NCBI RefSeq assembly: GCF_011604685.1
Contig: NZ_CP050063.1
Span: 1,510,501-1,574,500 of the forward strand
Direction: 5' to 3'
Source of the DNA: Spirosoma aureum
GTDB taxonomy: Bacteria > Bacteroidota > Bacteroidia > Cytophagales > Spirosomataceae
DNA: 64,000 nt
Positions 8,517 through 17,185 of this stretch are shown one piece after another; within the stretch, counting starts at the first letter, position 1, and the number at the start of each line of letters is the position of its first letter. The notes under the pieces are model-generated. The model had not been told where the DNA came from. It worked only from the letters and a program-made list of their open reading frames with translations, and made no database searches. Made by a program: the position numbers and the translations under genes.

Positions 8517-8771
8517 AGGTTTATAGCTATGTATAAAAAAGTACTTTTAATTACAAAGTAATAATACATCATTTTGACGTGATAGGCAAGGAAATAGGAG
8601 GTTAAAGTTTTGATCTACAGTAGAAAGGAGCCTTTACGAAAAGGTCGATTGTATGAAAATAGACATCTTTTCGACCCTTTAATAAGTTAGGGGTTAGATA
8701 AGTCTCAGAATTGTAAAGAAGCCGGGGATGTTTTGCTTTATTGGTTTTCACACCAAAAACTCTACAAACAA

Positions 8772-9506
8772 ATGGCTGCACATCCTGCACCTGGCCATTC
8801 AGTGGCTCCTCATTCAGCTCCCCGGAAAGCGCTTCAGCCCGTCACCATGGCGGTTGTTTTAAAAATGTTCCCCGAACCACACTCCAGAAAGAATGTGGAG
8901 AAATACTTTGCGAAAATTCACAAAGCCTTAACGGATTTCAGTATTACATCGCCAGAATTGCAGCTAGTTGCTTATGCCTCAATCCGAGCGGAGTCTGCTG
9001 CTTTTGAGCCCATTGATGAAGCGAAAAACAAGTACAATACACGGGTGCTTTTGCCGGTGGAGTTTAATGGAGGAGTGGAGCTGAACTTATATGAGGGACG
9101 ATTTAAGAATATAAACTTTAAAGAATCCGAATATAAGGACACTAAAACGCTAGGCAATACACACTTTGGGGACGGGGTACGATTCATGGGGCGTGGTTTT
9201 ATTCAATTAACCGGGCGCTACAATTACAATATTCATGCGGCCAACATTGCTTGCCACAAGATGATGGAGAATCCACGACTCGCTAATAATCCTGACATTG
9301 CAGCCAAACTGGTTGCCTCCTTTATCGGCAGAAGTAGAAACCGGATTGAAAAGGCCATCTTAACGTTTGATTTCCATGAAGCCCGACGGGCCGTCAATGG
9401 AGGGGTGCATGGCCTGGATAGCTTTATCGAGGCCTACAAATTAGGGTATCAACTTATCGGAGGAACACTCCCGACAACGGGCTCACCTACCCCTAAAAAA
9501 CATTGA
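8772..9506 (+). CDS. GH19 chitinase/lysozyme-like endolysin
   Basis: This 244-residue protein has the lysozyme-like fold of GH19 enzymes: the ESAAFEP region carries the probable catalytic Glu, and GVRFMGRGFIQLTGRYNY plus ARRAVNGG are the conserved family motifs. There is no signal peptide, so as an endolysin it would need a holin, or export by another route, to reach peptidoglycan. I chose the ATG at 8772; an in-frame TTG at 8733 would add 13 residues without family support. It is transcribed divergently from the tape-measure gene, and a bidirectional hairpin (9607-9642) closes it. Confidence 0.88.
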   Translation: MAAHPAPGHSVAPHSAPRKALQPVTMAVVLKMFPEPHSRKNVEKYFAKIHKALTDFSITSPELQLVAYASIRAESAAFEPIDEAKNKYNTRVLLPVEFNGGVELNLYEGRFKNINFKESEYKDTKTLGNTHFGDGVRFMGRGFIQLTGRYNYNIHAANIACHKMMENPRLANNPDIAAKLVASFIGRSRNRIEKAILTFDFHEARRAVNGGVHGLDSFIEAYKLGYQLIGGTLPTTGSPTPKKH

Positions 9507-9606
9507 TCTATGCGAGGCGGTGACAAGATGTGTACTTGCCCTGGCTTCCAAAAATTGCTTAACAACAGCTAATTACTTTCTAGTATTAAGGTTACTCACT
9601 AACTGC

Positions 9607-9642
9607 AAAAAACGCCCGGTCTCAAGCTGAACCGGGCGTTTT
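9607..9642. terminator. bidirectional rho-independent terminator
   Basis: A perfect stem ACGCCCGGT/ACCGGGCGT is flanked by A6 on one side and T4 on the other. It lies between the convergent endolysin and repeat-protein genes. Confidence 0.85.
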
Positions 9643-9670
9643 ACGTCATGATTGATAGTGAATAATCGAT

Positions 9671-11749
9671 TTACTTCTTCTCCAGCAATTGCTTGACCAT
9701 TTGCTCGAGTTGGTCAATTTTTGCCTGTTGCTTTTGATTAATGGCTTGCTGCTCCTGGTTCTCTTTGGCCAATTGCTTTTCCAGCTGAATACTATACAGG
9801 GTCAGCTCCTCAATCTTCTCCAGTAATTTGGCATCCATTTTAGCCGCATCAATACCCTGCTCAACTACCTCAACCGCAGAAGGAACGCCAGGTAAGTGCT
9901 GATTAGCTTGAATGTATTGGTCCACCTCCGTTAGTGAACGAAGCTTGTAGCCTGCCATAAACACCTTATCTGACCAGTCTGCTACACTACGTACCGAGTA
10001 ATGACCTGTGGAGGTTAGGACCAACTTACCGGTGGCATCGACAGTCAGCAGCTTATCCGTTGCGGCTACTTGAACAGGGCTATTGGCTGTGAGTCTGCTT
10101 AACCGAACACCCGATTCATTATCCACTCCGCTGTTAACCTCCAAACGGGCTGTCGGGGCCGAGGTGCCAATGCCGACGTTAGCCTGATTGCCCAACACAA
10201 CAGCATCGTTAATAGCCACAGTAGCTCCTGCTCCAATAGCCGTAGCATTGGTGAGGTTTTGAGCGATGGCATCGGCACCAGTACCTAGAAACGTATTGCG
10301 GGAACCGCTATCGTGGTTACCGGTATTGAAGCCGATGTAGACATTGTCATCAGAGTTACTACTAGCGGGCCCTGCTCCATTACCGACAAAGGTATTGTTA
10401 TTGCCGGTGCTGTTGCCTCGGCCAGATGAGGTGCCAAAGAAGGTGTTGCCAGTGCCAGTGGTCGTTGTATAGCCCGATTGATAGCCCATAAAGGTATTGG
10501 AATTGGTAACGGCGTTATAGCCCGATTGAAAACCGAGGTAAGTGTTTTGCAGACCAGTCTTATTGGCACGACCAGCCCGACTGCCAACCATAACATTACC
10601 TGATACTTGGTTATTGAATCCAGCCGAGTCACCAACTATTACGTTATAGTCTCCATCATTGTTATACCCTGCCTTACTGCCAAATAAACAATTATTAGAG
10701 GCTGATACTACTCCTATGTTTGGTGTTTTGTAAATGCCAAAACCTGCTCCTGCACCAAAAAAACAATTGTCGTGCCCAGAATCACCATTGTATCCCGCTG
10801 AGGTACCATAATATGAGTTACTATATCCTCTGGAATTAAGGCCACCGGTAAAGGCCCCATAAAATGAATTAGCATATCCGTATGTATTGGATTGGCCGGT
10901 TACATAGCCCATATAGGTATTGTTGATACCTGTTGTCGTATTGCTGCCGGCACTATACCCCAAAAAGGAGTTAGCAAACGCTGTGGTATTAGCAGCACCA
11001 GCATTCGAACCCACAAATGTATTGGCAGACCCTTGAGAATTTGCTTTTCCAGCATTATTGCCAATAAAGGAATTATTAATTCCCGTAGTATTAGTGTAAC
11101 CAGATTCGACGCCAATAAATGTATTAAGTGTTCCAGTTGAATTAGAGAAGCCTGACCTACCACCAATAAATGTATTTGATGCTCCAGTCGTATTGGAAAA
11201 TCCGGCGCCAGCGCCTATAAATGAATTTGATGCTCCAGTCGTATTGGATTGTCCTGCGGCAGAGCCAGCAAACATATTCTGCCCTCCAGTTGTGTTATTA
11301 TTTCCTCCATTGGCACCAACAAACGTGTTATCTGCCCCAGTTGTGTTTTTATTACCTGATCCTTGTCCCAGGAACGTATTAAAAAAGCCGGTTGTATTGG
11401 AATAGCCAGCATCAGAGCCAACAAACGTATTCTGATAGCCAGTTGCGTTATTATTTCCCGATTGATATCCTAAAAACGTATTGCGAAAGCCGGTTGTATT
11501 GGAATAGCCAGTAGCATCTCCTAAAAATGTGTTAAGGTTGCCTTCCGTGGTTGAATAACCAGCCTGACGACCTATGAATGTATTCGCCGATCCAGAGGTT
11601 ATACTATTGCCTGCCTGTAGGCCAATAATGGTATTCGCTGAGCCAGGAGTTGCTGAGGCAGGAGCAGTAAGAATAAAGTTGTTCTGAGCTTGTAGTTGAA
11701 AAGTCAATAGAATCAGAGGAATGATTAATGCGTAAACAGGTGTTTTCAT
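9671..11749 (-). CDS. secreted repeat protein with 17-residue NTF-x-G-x-x-(A/S)G-x-x-NTTG units
   Basis: This 692-residue protein has a cleavable signal peptide (residues 1-22, ending LQAQ). About 27 tandem 17-residue units follow (consensus NTFxGxxAGxxNTTGxx; 51 bp period in DNA). Then comes a linker (LTVDATGKLVLTS), a conserved block (ADWSDKVF, HLPGVPSA) and a C-terminal coiled coil from about residue 640. The repeat resembles the beta-roll head repeats of trimeric autotransporter adhesins, and the coiled coil suggests an oligomer; both are inference. A paralogue lies at 17,186-18,931 with similar ends but different repeat number. It is probably cell-surface or secreted; the binding partner is unknown. 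Confidence 0.82.
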   Translation of the reverse strand: MKTPVYALIIPLILLTFQLQAQNNFILTAPASATPGSANTIIGLQAGNSITSGSANTFIGRQAGYSTTEGNLNTFLGDATGYSNTTGFRNTFLGYQSGNNNATGYQNTFVGSDAGYSNTTGFFNTFLGQGSGNKNTTGADNTFVGANGGNNNTTGGQNMFAGSAAGQSNTTGASNSFIGAGAGFSNTTGASNTFIGGRSGFSNSTGTLNTFIGVESGYTNTTGINNSFIGNNAGKANSQGSANTFVGSNAGAANTTAFANSFLGYSAGSNTTTGINNTYMGYVTGQSNTYGYANSFYGAFTGGLNSRGYSNSYYGTSAGYNGDSGHDNCFFGAGAGFGIYKTPNIGVVSASNNCLFGSKAGYNNDGDYNVIVGDSAGFNNQVSGNVMVGSRAGRANKTGLQNTYLGFQSGYNAVTNSNTFMGYQSGYTTTTGTGNTFFGTSSGRGNSTGNNNTFVGNGAGPASSNSDDNVYIGFNTGNHDSGSRNTFLGTGADAIAQNLTNATAIGAGATVAINDAVVLGNQANVGIGTSAPTARLEVNSGVDNESGVRLSRLTANSPVQVAATDKLLTVDATGKLVLTSTGHYSVRSVADWSDKVFMAGYKLRSLTEVDQYIQANQHLPGVPSAVEVVEQGIDAAKMDAKLLEKIEELTLYSIQLEKQLAKENQEQQAINQKQQAKIDQLEQMVKQLLEKK

Positions 11750-11907
11750 AGAAAGGAGTTAAATCACGGATCAAGCCAGCATTGGCGAATAGGGTAGCAA
11801 AGTAATATCGATTACAGGAAATAGGCGAAGAATATACTAGGCGGTTAAAGTCTTCATACATCTCTATTATGACTTTATCTTATACACATACCGCCTTAAA
11901 CCTTCAC

Positions 11908-11940
11908 AAAAACGCCCGATCTCATCGAAACCGGGCGTTT
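11908..11940. terminator. rho-independent terminator after the integrase gene
   Basis: The stem ACGCCCG/CGGGCGT is flanked by A5 and T3. The 35 bases 11908-11942 are identical to 28275-28309 in another part of the window. Confidence 0.8.
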
Positions 11941-12065
11941 GCCTTTATCCACGTTTTAGGTTGTTTAGACCCAGAAAGAACTATACCCAGCGACAGGGCA
12001 CATACACTCTAGTAAGTACCCGTCAATTGATTTATACCCGTCGGGAGTGAATGGCCTCTGCGCCG

Positions 12066-12084
12066 AACGTATCCCGCATACGTT
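12066..12084. repeat. 7-bp inverted repeat with 5-bp spacer beside the integrase
   Basis: AACGTAT-CCCGC-ATACGTT is perfect and lies 15 nt after the integrase stop. Core sites of tyrosine recombinases have this geometry (two arms around a 5-8 bp overlap), so it is a candidate att core. It could equally be a chance repeat. Confidence 0.35.
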
Positions 12085-12098
12085 GACCATTTCTCTGC

Positions 12099-13523
12099 TT
12101 AGGAGGCTTTGTGAATATGCAGAAAAGGGTGGGCGCGATTAGGTGCTGGCTTTTGTGGTACTTCGGAGCCACTAGTCACCGTCTCTTTGGTGCGCTTGAC
12201 CAGCGCACTGACAATGCCCAGCGCGTTTTTGATGTAACGATCCGAATAGGAGGGCTTCGACCAGCCGCCCATCGTGGAGAGCTGCACACTGTTGGCCCCC
12301 TCGATGGCCCACTGGGTCAGGCCTGTATCGCGGGCATCACCAAAGCGGAGCTTGATTAGTTTGCCCTCTTCGTTTACCAGCCGGGCCTGATCCGATAGTT
12401 TGACCAGGCGCTTGGAGAAATAGTTATAATCTTCGTAGACCAGCCCCGATAGGCCGCCGTACTTTAAGATTATCCGCTGGGTGCGGGGCGTAAGGAACAC
12501 GGTTTGTTTGAGCCGGGTGCCTTTCTGTTTGGTGCGGGATAGCTGAACGAACTGTTCCCCCTCCAGGTCGATAATCCGGGCGGTCTGCAACTTCAAATAA
12601 TCGGCATGGTGCATACACAACTCCGCAGCCACCATCCAGCTATCGCAGACCGCGCGCAGTTCAGGACTAAGCGTCAGGGTTTCCAGGTAATCAAGCTGCT
12701 CGCGGGTGATCGGGTTGGGGTTGGGCGTCGAACCACCCCGAACCGTGTAATCACTCAGCGGGCTTTTATCGCCCAGATAGCCCTTGGCCACGGCATATTT
12801 TAACAGACTCTTCAGTAGGGTAATCACGGCGCGTACCGTCGAGCTGTCATAAGGCATTCCCGTTGTTTTGCGCTGATCGATAATGAACTCCTGCAAGTTG
12901 GTGGCAAAGGCGACGTTGACATCCAGTACGGGGTAGTCGGGCTCCCCGATGTGTTTGAGGTAGCGATCGATCAGCCGCCAGCGGACCCCGTAGGTCTTGT
13001 AGGTGCCCAGCGAGATTTCGTCAGGCTTGCGAATGATGCCGTTTTCCTGAATCATCTTGGAGCGAATCCGCCGGAACTCCTTATAGACCGTCGCCAGGCT
13101 CACCACTTCGAGCGGACCCAGCCGGGAGGAAGCCGCCGACAGGTCGCCTTTTTTGCTGTTCTTTCGGAGCCAGAAGATATTTTTCTGAATGGCTTTCAGC
13201 GTAACGACCCGGCCCGAGCGGCACAGCTCTTCGTGAACCGTTTCGATCAGGGTCTGAAAGTCGACGATCTGTTTGGTCAGCGCCTGACTCTCCTGGCTCA
13301 CCCGCAGCGCCTTGCGACCATCCCAGATGGAGCGAAAGGTTTTGATCCGGGTCGAGAAGGGCGTGCAGGCAATGTCGTTTAAATAAAGCTTGACGTAAAG
13401 GCATCCATCACAATCGGGCAGGGCATCGGCCGTACCGGCATAGTTGTGTTTGGTGGCGCGGGTTTTTCTAAACTCGAACCGAACTCGTACCGTTTGGCAA
13501 CGTCTGCTAAGGGTATTATTCAT
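12099..13523 (-). CDS. tyrosine recombinase/integrase, Bacteroidota type, with altered catalytic residues
   Basis: This 474-residue protein has an arm-binding N-terminal domain (VRVRFEFRKTR, residues 12-22), a SAM-like core-binding domain (about 140-260) and a C-terminal catalytic domain. The nucleophile Tyr430 (SDRYIK) and Arg398 (GDARDTG) are present. The box I arginine is His305 (CMHHADYL in place of the usual LRxSD-type motif), the HxxR histidine is Gly395, and the last H/W is Trp421 (GGW). It may be an atypical or weakened enzyme. It starts 18 nt after a 56-residue gene that resembles its own N-terminal arm domain, with a GGAGGG motif between them. Confidence 0.88.
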   Translation of the reverse strand: MNNTLSRRCQTVRVRFEFRKTRATKHNYAGTADALPDCDGCLYVKLYLNDIACTPFSTRIKTFRSIWDGRKALRVSQESQALTKQIVDFQTLIETVHEELCRSGRVVTLKAIQKNIFWLRKNSKKGDLSAASSRLGPLEVVSLATVYKEFRRIRSKMIQENGIIRKPDEISLGTYKTYGVRWRLIDRYLKHIGEPDYPVLDVNVAFATNLQEFIIDQRKTTGMPYDSSTVRAVITLLKSLLKYAVAKGYLGDKSPLSDYTVRGGSTPNPNPITREQLDYLETLTLSPELRAVCDSWMVAAELCMHHADYLKLQTARIIDLEGEQFVQLSRTKQKGTRLKQTVFLTPRTQRIILKYGGLSGLVYEDYNYFSKRLVKLSDQARLVNEEGKLIKLRFGDARDTGLTQWAIEGANSVQLSTMGGWSKPSYSDRYIKNALGIVSALVKRTKETVTSGSEVPQKPAPNRAHPFLHIHKAS

Positions 13524-13541
13524 TGGCCTGGCCCTCCCTGC

Positions 13542-13712
13542 TTAGCCAGTAGCATAGGGACCGTATTCATTGTGTCCAACGGTTAGGCTAACGTACACCG
13601 AGCAGTCATAAGTGGGTCTGGCGTCGGGTGTGCTTAAAGTGGCTTTGGATCGGCTTTTCCGATAGCTGAAGTGAACGTCCAGCGAGGCATCGGGGCGATG
13701 GTATTTATACAT
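13542..13712 (-). CDS. 56-residue integrase arm-domain-like protein
   Basis: This short gene reads MYKYHRPDAS, then VHFSYRKSRSKAT, then CSVYVSLTVG and ends GPYATG. Its pattern (hydrophobic strand, RKxRxKAT, strand, tyrosine-rich end) matches the N-terminal arm-DNA-binding domain of Bacteroidota integrases, including the adjacent integrase at its residues 12-50. It lies 18 nt upstream of the integrase start on the same strand and should be co-translated. It may be a remnant of a longer integrase, or a free arm-binding accessory protein comparable in role to an excisionase. The assignment is by eye. Confidence 0.6.
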   Translation of the reverse strand: MYKYHRPDASLDVHFSYRKSRSKATLSTPDARPTYDCSVYVSLTVGHNEYGPYATG

Positions 13713-13823
13713 GGTATTTTGGGGTTAAAAGACGTTAACTAGTTGAAGGAAAGATTGATTAGATGGTAACTCGAAGTGCATGCAGGTAGTAATTTCTAGA
13801 CCAGTCGAGATAAAAAGTAATCG

Positions 13824-14354
13824 TTAATTAAGCCGGGCCGTGGTGTCGGTCTGCAACCGGGTCAGCCGTTCATTGAGGCCTTTCAGAGCCGCGATCTGCT
13901 GCTGCTGGATGTAGCGCATCTGAGCCTCGGTGGCAATGAGTTGCTCCTGGCACTCGATCCGCTTCTCCTGAATGCGGCCCGACTCCTGCAGAAAAAACAC
14001 CCATTCCCGGAGCTTAAGCACATCTTCACACAGGTGCGGGTTCGCCGTAAACTGGGGCAGCATCCCCGTTTGCAACGAGTCCTCTTCACTCGCAGGTAGT
14101 GGCAGAGTCGGCTGATCAGGCAACGGTCCCAGCCGCTGCATGATATAGTGCTCCAACAGCGTAGTCAGGCTGTTGTACAACTCGAAATACGCCCACTTAC
14201 GGGCTTTACTAGTGAGGGTGATGTGCTCCTCGGAGAGAAAGTAAACCGTAAATACTTCCCGAAGATCAGCCTTGAGGGCGAAAGCGCTCTCCAGGTCTGC
14301 CATGGCCTCCTCCAGGTAATAAGGAAACTCAAAGGGCTTATTAGGCTGATTCAT
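13824..14354 (-). CDS. hypothetical helical protein, mobile-element region
   Basis: This is a 176-residue cytoplasmic protein. The first 90 residues are mixed and acidic. A Pro-rich linker follows near residues 95-110, and residues about 120-175 form a clear coiled coil rich in Glu, Gln and Arg (EKRIECQEQLIATEAQMRYI). No family is recognised. It lies 2 nt after the stop of the 115-residue gene upstream, so the two form an operon that points toward the integrase. Presumably it is an element accessory gene. Confidence 0.6.
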   Translation of the reverse strand: MNQPNKPFEFPYYLEEAMADLESAFALKADLREVFTVYFLSEEHITLTSKARKWAYFELYNSLTTLLEHYIMQRLGPLPDQPTLPLPASEEDSLQTGMLPQFTANPHLCEDVLKLREWVFFLQESGRIQEKRIECQEQLIATEAQMRYIQQQQIAALKGLNERLTRLQTDTTARLN

Positions 14355-14356
14355 GG

Positions 14357-14704
14357 CTAGTCATTTTTGGCTTGATCTTCCAGAATAGCCATGGACATAT
14401 CGCTCAGAAATTCATCCAGGTACTGATAGAGCCAGATAGCCTCGGTCAAACCGGATCCGGGTTGTTCTTCCCATCGGGGTATCCAGGTCATGAACCAGGC
14501 CCTAATGGATTCGCGCATGGCCTGCACCTGGTGGGGATTGGCCAACTGGTCACCGAAGCCGCCGGAGAGGATGAAGGAGATACGGGGTTTGTAGTCCTGG
14601 ATAAGGAGTACCCCTGATTTTGCCGCTGGTGTGGTGTTTTGGACCACTGGCGAAGATGTGTTTGCACAGGAATCCCCTGTACGGTAAATTTGCACCGTCT
14701 TCAT
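14357..14704 (-). CDS. hypothetical protein, mobile-element region
   Basis: This is a 115-residue protein with a flexible Ser/Thr-rich N-terminus (residues 1-30) and a helical, tryptophan-rich C-terminal half (AWFMTWIPRWEEQPG, then ending in AILEDQAKND). It has no signal peptide, membrane segment or recognised family. It is the first gene of a two-gene operon with the coiled-coil protein downstream. It appears restricted to the accessory region by context. Confidence 0.55.
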   Translation of the reverse strand: MKTVQIYRTGDSCANTSSPVVQNTTPAAKSGVLLIQDYKPRISFILSGGFGDQLANPHQVQAMRESIRAWFMTWIPRWEEQPGSGLTEAIWLYQYLDEFLSDMSMAILEDQAKND

Positions 14705-14883
14705 TTTTAGATGAAAGTTTAAAGATGATTCTATAAGTCCCCCTCACTGTGCTTTCCTAGGGCCGTAGCGAGGGGGCTTACTGTTTACTGGTAGGTTAAA
14801 CAATTCAACCAGGCAATCTTTCGATACTGTGTGGTCTCTTCTATTTAACTCAAGCTTACGCAATATTAACTGGGATAAACTAA

Positions 14884-14919
14884 AAATGCAACACGTTCTA
14901 TGTAAAACGTGTTGCATTT
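14884..14919. repeat. 14-bp perfect inverted repeat with GCAACACGTT core
   Basis: The arms 14884-14897 and 14906-14919 are perfectly complementary with an 8-nt loop. On the minus strand it follows the ribbon-helix-helix gene and could terminate it. The same GCAACACGTT decamer also occurs upstream of that gene at 15199-15208, which suggests a protein-binding site as well. Confidence 0.65.
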
Positions 14920-14964
14920 AGATTTGCGAATATATTTTTATTGAATAAACCTGTAGTGATTATG

Positions 14965-15153
14965 TCACTTCGCTTTTAAACTGGCAATTCGCATTTTACT
15001 TTCCCACTCAATGGCTTCTGCTTGGTTCGCATAGAGAAAATTAATCGCCCTTTCAATGACTTTTCCGCCCTTTTCATCAAAAGTTGCAGATAGATCTTTG
15101 ATTTTGCCCAGTGTTTCTTCAGAAAGCCGATAGGTTGTAGTTGTCTTTGCCAT
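14965..15153 (-). CDS. ribbon-helix-helix (CopG/Arc-type) DNA-binding protein
   Basis: This 62-residue basic protein starts with MAKTTTTYRLSEETLGKIKD, the beta strand and first helix of the ribbon-helix-helix fold. A second helix follows (KGGKVIERAINFLYANQ). Such dimers bind short inverted repeats as antitoxins or self-repressing regulators. No toxin-like gene is adjacent: the next genes are 200 nt away in both directions and unrelated. GCAACACGTT at 15199-15208, about 50 nt upstream of the start, and a double copy just after the stop (14884-14919) are candidate operators. Confidence 0.75.
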   Translation of the reverse strand: MAKTTTTYRLSEETLGKIKDLSATFDEKGGKVIERAINFLYANQAEAIEWESKMRIASLKAK

Positions 15154-15198
15154 TTGCTTAATTATCTACTGTAAACTTAATGCACTTTGCCATACAAA

Positions 15199-15208
15199 GC
15201 AACACGTT
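15199..15208 (+). promoter_or_regulatory. candidate operator GCAACACGTT upstream of the RHH gene
   Basis: This decamer is shared exactly with both arms of the inverted repeat at 14884-14919. It lies 46-55 nt upstream of the RHH start codon, a position typical for autoregulation. The role is inferred. Confidence 0.4.
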
Positions 15209-15360
15209 TGAAGTATAAAGGAATGCCTATATAGATCAATGACTTTATTGAGAAACGAGTGCAGAAGTTAGAGGGGTAGTACGTTGCCTGCTTCTAGAAG
15301 GCAATAAAGTAAGACCCACAATCATCAGATCTGGACGTTCCAGCAGGTGGTAGAGAAGAA

Positions 15361-15918
15361 TTATTTTTCGCTCGTCGTTGGCGACTCCCTGATTTCTGAG
15401 GCAATAAAGGTCCGGATGTCAGCCAGCATCGATTCGGCTTCGTTGTGAATGATCTCCAGTTGCTGACTCACTGACTTTTTGGACAAGCTCTTTAGCCGGG
15501 TTTCTACCGGATGGGACAATACACCATCAAACCAGAAATTAGTAAAGGTGACCCGGAATGAGCCCTCATAACTCTCAATACTGGCTGCGTAATTAACCGT
15601 TGGCAGAATGTAATTGGTTTTATTCATCACATATGTTCGGCCACTGATGGTACCATTCACGATAATGTCTCCCGTTAAATTATCCCCGATCAGCAAGGCA
15701 CTCGGCGCATTCTTGATGTGAAAAGCCGCCCACCGCCGGGACTGGCGGAAAATGTCCTCCCGGCTGGCCTGCAGCTTTGATGTGTATTGATAAGTAGCCT
15801 TGCCGTGTTTCATTGGCATGATGCCCAATAGCTTTCCATTTTGTACTTCAGTAGGAATAAACGTAGCGCTACAACTGGATAACAGCAGCGCAATAGCAAA
15901 AAAGGATAGGTATTTCAT
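15361..15918 (-). CDS. DUF4468-type lipoprotein
   Basis: This 185-residue protein has a lipoprotein signal peptide (LLLSSC, Cys16). The pattern SKLQASREDIFRQSRRWAA, then LTGDIIVNGTI, then a beta-rich TNYILPTVNYAASIESYEGS stretch matches DUF4468, a TBP-like-fold domain common in Bacteroidota lipoproteins of unknown function. The last 45 residues are charged and helical. It is a single gene with no close neighbours. Unlike the surrounding genes it shows no phage character, so it may be host cargo or ancestral sequence. Confidence 0.72.
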   Translation of the reverse strand: MKYLSFFAIALLLSSCSATFIPTEVQNGKLLGIMPMKHGKATYQYTSKLQASREDIFRQSRRWAAFHIKNAPSALLIGDNLTGDIIVNGTISGRTYVMNKTNYILPTVNYAASIESYEGSFRVTFTNFWFDGVLSHPVETRLKSLSKKSVSQQLEIIHNEAESMLADIRTFIASEIRESPTTSEK

Positions 15919-16202
15919 AATGGTGCGATTGTTAGATGTGCATCAAAGACCGTCCTTAGTCGATAGCTACTACGCGTATTTAGTGAACGGCGGCATGGGT
16001 AATAAATGGTCCCGAACCAGGGATTTCTTTGTGTTTACAAAGCCATATTGTGTTTGAGTATTGACTAGTGAAATGTCGCATTTTTACAATTCACAGGGTG
16101 ACAAATAAATTAGTTTTGTTTCAATACTCTGTACCAAATCTTTTTATTCTTCTACATACCAATAGTTTATAAGCTAATGTATTCCCATAAACAAGTACCG
16201 AC

Positions 16203-16697
16203 ATGGCTGATCTATCCAAAGTAAACTGGGACAAAACCCAGCCCCTTATTCTATTTATGCGGGAGCAGATCCCGACTTACTTTCCTATCATTGCCGAAAA
16301 GCATCCTAGAGGCAGAGGCGTAGGGGGATATGTGGAGAGGACGACAAAGACAGGTAGCTTTTCCTTCCATTCCGAAGGGCGGGCTGCCGATATTTATTTG
16401 AATGCATTTGATGCGGAACAACGCCACATCGGCGATGCGCTGCGAGATGGGTTCATCCGGTATCATCAAAGCTTAGGAGTCGATCATGTCATCTGGAATA
16501 CGAAGATTTGGAGTGTTGAAAAAGGCGGTCCTCGTCCTTATACGGGTGGTAACGGGCCTCACACCGACCACATTCATGTGGCCATTACGAAAGCGGGCAG
16601 CCAAAAGAAAAACCCGGACTTAATCCGGATGCTGGATGAAGTGAGCGCTATAGTATTTAGCATGGAAATTGGCTATGCCTTTCGTTATCTGTGGTAG
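16203..16697 (+). CDS. M15-like peptidoglycan peptidase (possible endolysin)
   Basis: This 164-residue protein has the metal-binding signatures of the M15/D-Ala-D-Ala carboxypeptidase-like fold. His and Asp lie in FHSEGRAADIYLN, and a C-terminal HTDHIHVAI motif supplies two further histidines. No signal peptide is present, which fits a phage or element-encoded cell-wall hydrolase released by lysis more than a housekeeping enzyme. It is a second wall hydrolase, after the GH19 enzyme at 8772-9506. The start follows an AT-rich stretch with no nearby gene. Confidence 0.7.
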   Translation: MADLSKVNWDKTQPLILFMREQIPTYFPIIAEKHPRGRGVGGYVERTTKTGSFSFHSEGRAADIYLNAFDAEQRHIGDALRDGFIRYHQSLGVDHVIWNTKIWSVEKGGPRPYTGGNGPHTDHIHVAITKAGSQKKNPDLIRMLDEVSAIVFSMEIGYAFRYLW

Positions 16698-17185
16698 GCG
16701 CTTCGGGGACTGCTTCCAGTTGAAGATGTAACCAGGATGAAGACAAACTACTAGAGAAAAAGTGGAGATAGTGACGAAAGTGAGGCTCGAAAAACATCTT
16801 TTATTTTTCCCTCTATTATTCTCGAATCAATGGTATCTCTGTCAAAGTCTATATAGGGGGTTTGACAGCTGACACTATCAGATTGCCTCATCAATGATCC
16901 TTTGAACCGAGTTTTGGGAGGTGTCTGCTAACCAAATCATGCTTTTTGTACATTTTATCCACAGGGTATCGGGTATAGCTGTGAACCGATTCCATTCAAT
17001 TAGAATCCTTCCTGCACTTTTTAAAAAACGTAATATGGATTTGTTTGCCAGCGAAAGAAACCATCAATCTCGCAAAATCAATTTTGGATAATATGCCAAA
17101 GTCAAATCTACATTTGTACACAGCATGAGCCTCAAAGCTCGGTAATAGATAGTCCCGAGCTTTGAGACTCTTAAATGAATGATTA
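16698..17185. other. intergenic stretch with one hairpin, no gene seen
   Basis: I see no credible reading frame in these 488 bases. The sequence is moderately AT-rich. The only structure I can point to is the hairpin at 17131-17166 that ends the minus-strand repeat-protein gene. Confidence 0.55.
17131..17166. terminator. hairpin terminator after the second repeat protein
   Basis: The perfect 12-bp stem CTCAAAGCTCGG/CCGAGCTTTGAG has a 12-nt loop. It lies about 20 nt beyond the stop codon of the minus-strand gene. Confidence 0.65.

Larger units (their letters stand above)
11750..12098. other. intergenic: promoter side of repeat-protein gene, terminator, inverted repeat
   Basis: No gene is visible. 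The stretch contains a hairpin terminator at 11908-11940 and a short perfect inverted repeat AACGTAT-CCCGC-ATACGTT at 12066-12084, just after the integrase stop codon. The sequence nearest 11750 should hold the promoter of the repeat-protein gene, but I see no clear -7 box. Confidence 0.6.

Noticed and set aside
8602..8790. 62-residue minus-strand frame upstream of the endolysin
   Set aside because: It has no motif, overlaps the endolysin start region and contains no plausible regulatory context.
9700..11700. 51-bp periodic repeats that could be mistaken for a CRISPR or tandem satellite
   Set aside because: The period is in frame and encodes 17-residue protein units with variable bases; there are no unique spacers and no cas genes.
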